Assembly (NCBI GenBank): GCA_020634935.1
Contig: JACKAT010000033.1
Coordinates: 1 to 60,361 of the forward strand
Source: Anaerolineales bacterium
GTDB lineage: Bacteria; Chloroflexota; Anaerolineae; 4572-78; J111
Direction of reading: 5' to 3'
Length of the DNA: 60,361 nt
Made by a program: the position numbers and the translations under genes. A model generated the notes under the pieces. That model worked only from the letters and a program-made list of their open reading frames with translations. It did no database searches and had not been told where the DNA came from. This document shows, one piece after another, positions 24,950-33,700 of this stretch (positions within the stretch are counted from its first letter, which is position 1; each line of letters begins with the position of its first letter).

Positions 24950-27900
24950 GCAAACCGGCGATCTTATGCGTCGATGATGAAAAAATCGTATTAAATAGTC
25001 TCAAAGAGCAGCTCCGGCGCGAGTTTGGCCGTAATTATGATCTGGAAACGGCGGAAAGCGGCGATGAAGCCCTGGAAATTCTGGAAGAGTTGTTAGAAGA
25101 TGGGCTTGAGGTGCCGGTTATCATCTCCGACCAGATTATGCCGGGCATGAAAGGCAACGAGCTGCTCAAAAAGGCGCATGCGATCATGCCCCGGACCCTG
25201 AAAATTCTCCTAACCGGCCAAGCTGATGCCGCCGCCGTGGGCGATGCGCTTAATGAAGCCAAGCTGTATCGCTACATAACTAAACCCTGGGATCAAACCG
25301 ACCTGGTTTTGACCGTATCCGAGGCGGCGCGCAGCTATTTTCAAGACAAGCAGTTGGCTGAAAAGAACGAAGCCTTAGCGCGCCTTAATGCCACGCTGGA
25401 AGCTCAGGTCGAGCAGCGTACGGCTGAACTTCAGGCGGCCAATGCCCTGCTTAAGCAGGAAAATGTGGAGCGAGCTCGAGCTGAAGAATCGCTCCTGCGG
25501 CAGAAAGCCTACTTGGCGGCCCTGCACGATACAACACTGGGCTTGATTGGTCGCCTTGAGTTAAATGATCTGCTGGTCGATTTAATTACCAGAGCGGCCC
25601 AATTGTTAGGGACCCAGCATGGCTATATCTATCTCGTTGATATCGATCCGGTCAGCGGCGAACCCGTTCTTAATCGTCGATTGGGCATTGGGGTCTTCGG
25701 CAACCTGATCGGTTTCCGGTTAAAAATGGGCGAAGGTTTGGCCGGTAAAGTCTGGCAGACCGGCCAGCCAAAAGTCGTGGAAAGCTATGATACCTGGGCT
25801 GAACGGGCCGCCAACTTTGATTATAATTTGATCCGCACCCTGTTGGGTGTGCCGCTCATGCAAAATATCAATATCGACCTGACCGGCTCTCAAACATTAC
25901 CGTGGAATATCAATGTCAATCCGGCGCTTAAAGCCAGCTCTCACTCTACCAGAACCGAAACCGGCCAGATGGTTGTGGGCGTATTGGGCATGGCTTATGG
26001 CCCCGAGTCTGATCAGACCTTCGGCGCGGATGAGATCGAACTATTGAGCCGGTTTGCTCAACTGGCCTCGATTGCCCTGGATAATGCGCGTCTCTACGAA
26101 CTGGCCCGTCAAGAAAAGGAATATTTCGAAGCTCTGGTTCAGCACAGCCCCGTAGCCATTGTGACCACCGATTTGGACCATCGGGTGGCCTCCTGGAATC
26201 CGGCGGCTGAGGAGTTATTTGGTTACACCCCGGCGATGGCCATCGGTCATGATCTGGATAATTTGGTGGCTAATACTGAAACTATCCAGACCGAGGCCCA
26301 ACATATTACCCAATTAACGGCCAGTGGTGAACCCGTTCATGTTTTAACCAAACGCGTCCATCAAGACGGAAGTTTGATGGACGTCGAATTATCCTCGCTG
26401 CCGATATCGGTGGGGGGGGAGCAGTTAGGCAATATTATCATCTACCACGATATTACCGAACTCCAACGCGCCCGTAAGGATGCGGAAGCCGCCAATGAGG
26501 CCAAGAGCGCCTTTTTAGCAACCATGAGCCATGAGATTCGCACCCCGATGAATGGCGTCATCGGCATGACCAGCTTGCTGCTCGATACCAAGTTAACTGC
26601 CGAGCAGCGTGATTATACCGAAACCATTCGCAACAGTGGCGATGCCTTGCTGACGATCATTAACGATATCCTCGACTTCTCCAAAATCGAAGCGGGTAAG
26701 ATTGAACTGGAAAATCGCCCCTTTGATTTGCGCGAGTGTTTAGAAGGGGCGCTCGATCTGTTGGCCACGAAAGCGATGGAAAAGGGGTTGGACCTGGCTT
26801 ACCACATCGATATCAACACGCCCGAAATTATTGCCGGTGACGTAACCCGCCTGCGCCAGATTCTGATCAACCTGCTGAGTAACGCCGTCAAATTTACCCC
26901 GTCGGGGGAGATTGTAATTTCGGTTGAAGCCCGGCCGGTGGAACCTGATTTAATGCTTGAAAAGAGTCCCCCTGCGCTGCCCCCGTCCGAACCCGATGCG
27001 CCGCCCCCGGTATTTGAACTTCATTTTGCGGTGAGGGATACGGGTATTGGCATTCCGGAGAGCCGCATGCATCGATTGTTTCAAGCTTTCAGCCAGGTCG
27101 ATGCATCCACTACCCGCCGTTACGGCGGGACCGGGCTGGGATTGGTGATCAGCAAGCACCTAACCCAACTCATGGGCGGTACAATGTGGGTTGAGAGTGA
27201 ACCGGGGGAGGGAACCACCTTTCACTTCACCATTCAAACCGAAGCTATTCCTAATTTGACTTACTCTCACCTGCACGAAGTACAGCCGAAGTTAAGCGGT
27301 AAACGAGTGTTGATTGTCGATGACAATACCACCAATCGGCGCATCTTGACCCTACAAGCCGAATCTTGGGGGATGGTCCCTCAGGCCGCCGCCGTACCGT
27401 CTGAAGCGCTGGCGTGGCTAAAAGCGGGTATACCCTTTGATCTGGCAATTTTGGATATGCAAATGCCGGAGATGGATGGCATTACCCTGGCCGCTGAGAT
27501 ACAGCGCTTAAAGCTGGACTTTCCGCGAGTGATGCTCACCTCGTTAGGCCAGCAGGAAGCGATCAGTCGGGCCAGCCAGGCGGGTATTGAATTTGCGGCT
27601 TTTATGAGCAAACCGCTAAAACCCTCCCAACTGTTCGATGTATTGGTCTCCATTTTCTCCGACCAACCCATGCGCTTCCGCCCCAGAGAAAAAACGCCTG
27701 AGGCGCTGCTGGACTCAACCATGGGCCAGCGTTTACCCCTCCGCATTCTTTTAGCCGAAGACCACCCGACCAATCAAAAATTGGCCCTGCGCCTGCTGGA
27801 ACGGTTGGGATATCGCGCCGATGTCGCAGCCAACGGCTTGGAGGCCCTGGAAGCCCTGGAACGCCAGCCCTACGATGTGATTTTGATGGACATGCAAATG

Positions 27901-28554
27901 CCGGAAATGGACGGTTTGGATACTACCCGCCATATTCGTAGTCATTGGCCGCGTGATCGAGGGCCGCATATTATTGCCATGACCGCTAATGCCATGCAAG
28001 GCGACCGTGAATTATGTCTGGCCGCCGGAATGGATGATTACGTTAGCAAGCCGATCCGAGTCGAAGAGTTGATCAGAGCCTTATCGGAAAGTAAGGCTTA
28101 TGACCCTTTGGTCAACCAGACCGAACCCGCTTCAGCAGTAAAGCCACTGCAAGAGCCCATCGAGCCGCCGCCACCCGATCACGAGGGATTTGACGCCTCT
28201 TCAGCGTCAACCATGCTTGATCAAACCGCCCTGACGATGCTGCTCGATCTGCTGGGCGGCGAAAAAGCATTACTGGTTGAATTAATTGATAGTTTCCTGG
28301 AAGAAGCCCCACTGCTCCTGGCCAGACTAAACCAAGCCGCCCAAACTGGCGATGCGGCCGGCGTACGGATGGCCGCCCACACGCTCAAATCCAGCAGCAA
28401 TGACTTTGGCGCGACAGCGTTAGCCAGGATGTGTCAGGAACTTGAGGACCGTGGTCGAGATGGGCTGTTAACAGACACACCGACGAGAGTAGCTGAGATT
28501 GAGGCGGAGTATGAGCGGGTCAAAAGCGCCCTCGACGATCTACGGCATGATTGA
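24946..28554 (+). CDS. Hybrid histidine kinase REC-GAF-PAS-HK-REC-REC-HPt
   Basis: A 1202-residue cytoplasmic hybrid kinase holding a complete phosphorelay in one chain. The order is an N-terminal REC (Asp62 in IISDQIMPGM), coiled coil (about 135-185), GAF (about 195-385), PAS (about 395-510), HisKA with ATMSHEIRTPMNGV (His529), HATPase with NLLSNAVKF, DTGIGIP and GGTGLGL, REC2 (Asp837 in ILDMQMPEMDG), REC3 (Asp982 in MDMQMPEMDG) and a C-terminal HPt (His1145 in AAHTLKSSS). No membrane helix is seen. REC2 retains the acceptor Asp but has a shortened C-terminal part. The four-base overlap with the upstream REC gene and the TPR-GAF kinase before it suggest a single signalling operon. No DNA-binding output is encoded here. 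Confidence 0.93.
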   Translation: MSKPAILCVDDEKIVLNSLKEQLRREFGRNYDLETAESGDEALEILEELLEDGLEVPVIISDQIMPGMKGNELLKKAHAIMPRTLKILLTGQADAAAVGDALNEAKLYRYITKPWDQTDLVLTVSEAARSYFQDKQLAEKNEALARLNATLEAQVEQRTAELQAANALLKQENVERARAEESLLRQKAYLAALHDTTLGLIGRLELNDLLVDLITRAAQLLGTQHGYIYLVDIDPVSGEPVLNRRLGIGVFGNLIGFRLKMGEGLAGKVWQTGQPKVVESYDTWAERAANFDYNLIRTLLGVPLMQNINIDLTGSQTLPWNINVNPALKASSHSTRTETGQMVVGVLGMAYGPESDQTFGADEIELLSRFAQLASIALDNARLYELARQEKEYFEALVQHSPVAIVTTDLDHRVASWNPAAEELFGYTPAMAIGHDLDNLVANTETIQTEAQHITQLTASGEPVHVLTKRVHQDGSLMDVELSSLPISVGGEQLGNIIIYHDITELQRARKDAEAANEAKSAFLATMSHEIRTPMNGVIGMTSLLLDTKLTAEQRDYTETIRNSGDALLTIINDILDFSKIEAGKIELENRPFDLRECLEGALDLLATKAMEKGLDLAYHIDINTPEIIAGDVTRLRQILINLLSNAVKFTPSGEIVISVEARPVEPDLMLEKSPPALPPSEPDAPPPVFELHFAVRDTGIGIPESRMHRLFQAFSQVDASTTRRYGGTGLGLVISKHLTQLMGGTMWVESEPGEGTTFHFTIQTEAIPNLTYSHLHEVQPKLSGKRVLIVDDNTTNRRILTLQAESWGMVPQAAAVPSEALAWLKAGIPFDLAILDMQMPEMDGITLAAEIQRLKLDFPRVMLTSLGQQEAISRASQAGIEFAAFMSKPLKPSQLFDVLVSIFSDQPMRFRPREKTPEALLDSTMGQRLPLRILLAEDHPTNQKLALRLLERLGYRADVAANGLEALEALERQPYDVILMDMQMPEMDGLDTTRHIRSHWPRDRGPHIIAMTANAMQGDRELCLAAGMDDYVSKPIRVEELIRALSESKAYDPLVNQTEPASAVKPLQEPIEPPPPDHEGFDASSASTMLDQTALTMLLDLLGGEKALLVELIDSFLEEAPLLLARLNQAAQTGDAAGVRMAAHTLKSSSNDFGATALARMCQELEDRGRDGLLTDTPTRVAEIEAEYERVKSALDDLRHD

Positions 28555-28560
28555 TTTTTT

Positions 28561-28689
28561 GTAACTACTCAGGCATGTCATTTCGTGGCCGAAGGCGGAG
28601 AAATCCCTACTGCGTTCGGTTGCCAACACGCTTCTGGGGGATTTCTCGCTCCTCCGTCGCTCGAAATGACATGATGGCTGAGTAGTTAC
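28561..28689. repeat. Nested inverted repeat GTAACTACTCAG / TGTCATTTCG
   Basis: Outer arms GTAACTACTCAG (28561-28572) and CTGAGTAGTTAC (28678-28689) enclose inner arms TGTCATTTCG and CGAAATGACA and a third pair, GGAGAAATCCC/GGGGGATTTCTC. The inner unit is a MITE-like sequence of a type widespread in environmental bacteria. The same outer arms flank a different element at 59741-59850. Confidence 0.85.
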
Positions 28690-28822
28690 GAATTGTGAAT
28701 GAATTTAACTTCACCATTGACCATTCACAGTTAATTATTCACAACTTTTTTCATCAAGTGAGCGACAGCTTTTGTCGATAAGATAGCCTTAGACGCTATG
28801 CAGATAAATAAGGAGAACCGAT

Positions 28823-29542
28823 ATGACCGACGAACATGGCCATATCCTAGTTGTTGATGATCACAAAACCAATCGCCTCAAATTGGCCCTCGGCTTAAAG
28901 CAGCAGGGACACACCACGGCCGATGCTGAAAATGGCCGGCAAGCCCTGGTCAAGCTGCGCGAGCAGCCCTTTGATTTGGTTTTACTCGATATCCTCATGC
29001 CGGAAATGGATGGTTATGAGGTGCTGGCCGAAATGAAAAAAGACAACACCCTCCGCGATATTCCGGTCATCGTCATCTCGGCTCAAGAGGAATTGTCAAG
29101 CGTGGTCAAAGGTATCGAACTGGGGGCGGAGGATTATCTGCCCAAAACTTTTGATCCGGTGCTGCTCAAAGCCCGAATTGGCGCCTGCCTGGAAAAAAAA
29201 CGGCTGCGCGATCAAGAGGTGGAATATCTGCGCCAGGTCGAACAGGTAACCAAAGCCGCCGCCGCTGTGGAGGCAGACACCTTTAATGCGGACAGCCTGG
29301 GCAGCGTCGCGGCTCGTACGGATGAGTTAGGGCAGTTGGCTCGCGTTTTCCAACGTATGGCCCTGGAAGTTTACGCCCGTGAACAACGGCTAAAACAGCA
29401 GGTTCAGGAATTACGCATCGAAATTGATCGGACCCGCCAGGCCCAGCAGGTTGACCAGATCACCGGTACCGATTACTTTAAAACCCTCCGCCGTAAAGCC
29501 CAGGATTTGCGCGGCACCCTCGAAGACCCTGAGGAAGAGTAA
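28823..29542 (+). CDS. Response regulator with HAMP-like coiled-coil tail
   Basis: A 239-residue protein with an N-terminal REC domain (Asp12/Asp13, acceptor Asp56 in LLDILMPEMDG, Lys108) and no classical output domain. Residues about 135-200 contain a HAMP-like helix pair (AAVEADTFNADSLGSVAARTDELGQLARVF written in two segments: AAVEADTFNADS and ARTDELGQLARVF). A basic coiled coil follows. Such proteins usually work by pairing with a partner kinase or cyclase. The receiver is close to that of the adenylate cyclase at 15355 (HILVVDD...NGRQAL...LLDILMP-MDGY). AAGGAGAA lies eight bases before the ATG. It converges with the next gene, with 12 bases between stops. Confidence 0.85.
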   Translation: MTDEHGHILVVDDHKTNRLKLALGLKQQGHTTADAENGRQALVKLREQPFDLVLLDILMPEMDGYEVLAEMKKDNTLRDIPVIVISAQEELSSVVKGIELGAEDYLPKTFDPVLLKARIGACLEKKRLRDQEVEYLRQVEQVTKAAAAVEADTFNADSLGSVAARTDELGQLARVFQRMALEVYAREQRLKQQVQELRIEIDRTRQAQQVDQITGTDYFKTLRRKAQDLRGTLEDPEEE

Positions 29543-29554
29543 AGAAGCATTCAC

Positions 29555-30202
29555 CTACAGCCCCAACTGCTTTAACCAGGCCGGGTGGTCTTCCAGGGCG
29601 ACCCTGACGATGGCGCGAAAATCGGACAGCCAGGCCTCCAACTCGGCCAGTTTGGCGTTGCGGTGGCCGGTTGCCTGGCGAGCGCTGCCCTTATTCTGTT
29701 TCTGGGTGGTGTTAGCTGCGGCAACCCTTCGGATTAAATCGGCTTCCACTTCGAGCTTGGCCGGGGCATAGCCGTACTCGACCATCTGCTGGCTGAGATC
29801 AGGATCATTCAACAGATTGGTGTAGAAGGTGGTCGCCTGATCCAGCCAACCGGCTAGCGATTGCTTGCGGCGGCCCCGCAGCAACAGCGCCGCTTCAGCT
29901 TTAGGATTACCGGCCAGCGCAATCCGAGCCACTTTTAGGGTTCGGATGTAGCTCTTATTCGCCGTGGCCCATTTCTCCTTCAGGCCGTCCGCGGCGGCAT
30001 ACTGAATGCCATATTCAACCGCCTGCTTGTTGCTCAACGTTTTGACCTCGTCGAGCAGTTGTTTACCGCCTTGCAGCTTATCCTGATCATAGCCAAACTG
30101 ACTCAGCGCAGCCAGGATGCCGGGATCGCCTAAGGAATTGTTGATCATAAGCTGGGCGGCTAGCAGACATTTATCAAGAGATTGCTTTTTGCGTGTGGGC
30201 AT
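29555..30202 (-). CDS. Unknown helical protein with internal repeat, downstream of a 21/22-bp array
   Basis: I do not recognise this 215-residue protein. It is predicted all-helical and soluble. Two halves share a pattern: residues about 25-60 (DPGILAALSQFGYDQDKL then GGKQLLDEV) and about 130-165 (DPDLSQQMVEYGYAPAKLE then EADLIRRV). This suggests a duplicated helical unit with a conserved GY-x4-KL turn. The second half carries basic stretches (LRGRRKQS, RQATGHRN) that could contact nucleic acid. The ATG at 30202 has GAAAGGAT about nine bases upstream. An array of nine 21/22-bp repeats lies 57-260 bases upstream of the start, which may be its control region or a target it binds. That link is inference. 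Confidence 0.6.
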   Translation of the reverse strand: MPTRKKQSLDKCLLAAQLMINNSLGDPGILAALSQFGYDQDKLQGGKQLLDEVKTLSNKQAVEYGIQYAAADGLKEKWATANKSYIRTLKVARIALAGNPKAEAALLLRGRRKQSLAGWLDQATTFYTNLLNDPDLSQQMVEYGYAPAKLEVEADLIRRVAAANTTQKQNKGSARQATGHRNAKLAELEAWLSDFRAIVRVALEDHPAWLKQLGL

Positions 30203-30258
30203 AAGAATATATCCTTTCTCAATAATGAAGAAAACGGGGTAAAAATGAGGTACAACCT

Positions 30259-30462
30259 GGTTGTTTATGATGCTTCCCCGGTTGTCTATCAGTGCTTCCC
30301 CGGTTAGTTGTAGTGCTTCTCCGGTTGGTTGTTGTTCTTCTCTGGTCGTTTATTAGTGCTTCCCCGGTTGGTTGCCGTGCTTCTCTGGTTGCTTTTTATG
30401 CTTCTCCGGTTGTCTATCAGTGCTTCCCTGGTTGGTTGTACTGCTTCCCCGGTTGATTGTAA
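30259..30462. repeat. Array of nine 21/22-bp direct repeats (GGTTGnnTnTnnTGCTTCYCC)
   Basis: Nine complete units of 21 or 22 bp start at 30259, 30280, 30302, 30323, 30344, 30366, 30387, 30408 and 30430, with a partial tenth at 30451. The constant part is TGCTTCYCYGGTTG and the variable part is 6-7 bases. Unit length is close to two DNA helical turns, so all units present the same face. There are no spacers of CRISPR length. The array lies between divergent genes. Confidence 0.9.
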
Positions 30463-30641
30463 CAATACCCTTGCTATGATAAGGCATGGCGGGGGTGATG
30501 GCTAGGGGCAAAGGTACTTTGTTGGCTTACCCAAAGGTACTTAAGGCCGTTCCAAGCAACTGAATCCTACTGCTGGTCAACCCCCGATTTCATCGCCTCC
30601 GATTACTGCTACGATGTGGAGCGGTCGTCATTCCGGTGATT

Positions 30642-30669
30642 TTGTCCCCCTTTCAATCAATGTTATAAT
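30642..30669 (+). promoter_or_regulatory. Candidate promoter TTGTCC-16-TATAAT of the glycosylation cluster
   Basis: TATAAT at 30664-30669 and TTGTCC at 30642-30647 lie 62-89 bases before the first GT-C gene. A small hairpin, GGTCGGC-TTAT-GCCGGCC, sits in the leader at about 30695-30713. A direct repeat CAAAGGTACTT occurs at 30509 and 30532. Confidence 0.5.
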
Positions 30670-30730
30670 GCCCCTATCGTAAACTGTTAACCCCAGGTCG
30701 GCTTATGCCGGCCTTTGTTGTCTGTGAGTT

Positions 30731-33700
30731 ATGACCCGAACACGGTTAATGAAAATTGAGCGGGGCGCGCTGCTGCTGCTGGTCTTGCTCTATATTATCG
30801 TGGCCCATGCCCATGCCCGATTGGCCCCGTTGACAACCGGCCCGGATGAATTGGCCCATTATGAGTACGTCAATTTCATCGCCGAACACGGTCACTTACC
30901 CCTCAATTCCGCCGAGCGCGGTCAGGCTGCTTACAAATCCGATCAACCGCCGCTGTATCACCTGATTGCCTCACTGCCGGCCTCCCTGGTCGATATCACC
31001 GGCCCGCCCCATCTCAAACGCTACAGCGATCACGAACGCCGCCCGCTAATCGAACAGACCCGCCACGCCTGGGGGCTGCATAATACCGAAGATGAACTTT
31101 ACCCCTATCGCGGTGAAGTGCTGCGCTGGCATATTGGCCGCTGGGTGTCGATCCTATTCGGCGCGGCCACCATCGTTATCACCTATTTTATCGCCCGGGG
31201 GGTGCCTTTCCCTAAGATAAGCGTTGACCTATCTTCAGAAAGGCAAACGTTAGAGCAAATTAGTCTGGCTCTTGGTGCGGCCGCTGCCGTCGCCTTCATT
31301 CCCCGCTTCGCCCTAACCGGCTCGATGCTCAACTACGAAACGATGCTGGCCTTCTTTGCCGCTCTCTTTCTCTGGCAATTACTGAGAATTGCGAATTTAG
31401 AATGGCGAATGCAGAAACAAGTAATTCAAGCTAAATCACAAAAGCGTTTCTACATTCTACATTCTACACGCTACATTCTTCTCGGTTTGTTCACGGGCCT
31501 GGCCATTACCACCAAACTCAGCGCCCTGATCTTGCCATTTGAAGTGGTGGTCGCTTTAGCCTTGATAGCTCGCCACTACGGCTGGCCGTGGACTCGGTGG
31601 CTGCGGGCGGTCGCGATTACCGCCGCCGCGACGCTGGTGACGGTCAGTTGGTGGTTCGGTTTTGTCATCTATCAATTCAACACCGTGGCTGAAGATGGCT
31701 GGTGGACCGGCCTGCTGCGGCCGCTCATCGCCGCCGACGCCAGCGACGCCACCACTAACCGGCTGCTCAGCGTTCTCACCGGCGGTCAGGCCGGCTTCAC
31801 CGCCGCCATCGACAACCTCGATGCCGGCCCGCCCTGGGAGTGGTTAGCCACTCTGTATCGCACCTTCTGGGTCGTCGGCATCGAAGGCCAACAACCCCTC
31901 GGCCTCGCCGGTCTGCTCATCGCCCTGGCCCTATGCCTTATTGCCGCTTTTGGCCTCATCCGCCTCTGGTCATTAGCCGTCAGCCATCAGCGGTCAGCCA
32001 TCAGCGGTCAGCAAATAGCGGTCAGCCATCAGCGGTCGGCGGTCAGCGATCAGCCGCCAATCTCCAATCTCCAATCTCCAGTTTCCAATTATCAATTATC
32101 AATTATCAATTATCAACTGCTTCTGCTTGCCCTCGCCGCCGCCTTCATCCTGCCCCTCATCCGTTACGCCGCCACCTTCAGCCTGGCCGACACCGCTCAA
32201 GGTCGCCATATTTTATTTCTAGCCGCCCCCGCCTTCGCCATCCTTCTCGTATGGGGTTTCACTGCCGCCAGTCGCCAATTATCAATTATCAAATACCTGC
32301 CCTTTCTGCCTGCGGCCTTTCTCTTTTTCTGGAGCCTGGCCCAACTCTACACTATGTCCTGGGCCTATCTACCGCCCTTACCGGTGCGAACGACCGCGCT
32401 GCCCACCGAGATAGCGCACCCTATCAACCAATCGATGAATGATGCGGTTAACCTGTTAGGCTACGAAACCCATTTGGATTTTGAGCATCAAGTGGTCCAG
32501 GCCGATATCTATTGGCAGGCCACCGCTGTTAGCCCGGTCGATTACCTGACGGAGATTAAACTGTTGGATGAGGCGGGCAACGAACGCTCGCAGTGGCTTG
32601 GATATAGCGCCGGCGGGCGCTATCCTACCCGCGCCTGGGACCCCGGCGACATCATTCGCGATACGACCTGGCTGCCGGTTGGTAATCTGGAGCCGGGCGA
32701 CTACAGCCTCTATCTCAACTTGCTGCCCACAACAACTGACAACCCTCTGATCGGCTTGACCGTGCCATCGGTAAACGAACCACACCAACTGGGGCAGATC
32801 GCCCTGCCCAGCGTCGATCCCTACGTCTCGAATCATCGCCTGTCTCTAACCGGCTCGGCGCTGGCGATGGTTGGTTACGCCGTACGCCAGGATGGTGTGC
32901 CGTTGACCGGACCAGCCACTTTCCGTTATCGTGAGTCTATTATTGTGACCTATAATACGACCTCCCCAAATGAGGTGATCGATCTAAAAATCGTTGGCCC
33001 GGAAAGCGTGGGGCAGCCGCTCTTCGAGCCGGTTCGCCGGTGGGCTAATACCGCCCTCTTTATCGTCGGCCCTGATTGGGCGACCGGCGACTACCGGTTG
33101 CAACTGGTCGCTGGTGATGATCCGCCGCTAACGACTGAGCCGCTGTTCAACGTCATTGATCGCTGGGAGCGCAGTTTTACCGAGCCGCCCATGACCTATC
33201 GCGTCGAGGCCAACTTTGCCAATCAAGTGAAATTGTTGGGCTATGATTTACCCACTCGTCGAGGCCAAGCCGGCGGTGCCCTGCCGGTGACTATCTATTG
33301 GCAGGGCCTGGATTGGATGGGGCAAAGCTACACCCTATTTACCCGGCTCTTAGCCGCCGACGGGAGCGCCCACGGCGGGCGCGACCGCCTGCCCCGCGAA
33401 GGCTACCGGACGCTTTACTGGGCGCCCGGCGAAATCGTCGCCGATCCATTTGGCGTACCGGTTAACGCCGATGCCCCCGACGGTATTTACTATCTCAATC
33501 TAGGCCTCTACCGGGAAGCCGACCAGCAAGCGGTTTCGCTGCCGCTGGTACAAGACGGCCAGCCCCTCGACGCTACCAGTGTAACCATCGGCCCCATCAA
33601 AATCGGCAACACACCGCCTGACTTCATTCTCCCCTCCGCCGACCCGCAAGTTGTCATCGATCAGCCCTTCGGTGAACCGACCGCTTTGACCCTACTTGGC

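Noticed and set aside
30259..30462. Considered as a CRISPR array
   Set aside because: Units are 21-22 bp with only 6-7 variable bases, no 30-bp spacers, and no cas genes nearby.
31980..32119. Considered as evidence of a pseudogene or frameshift
   Set aside because: The reading frame is open through and beyond the array and the following membrane helices and motifs remain in frame.
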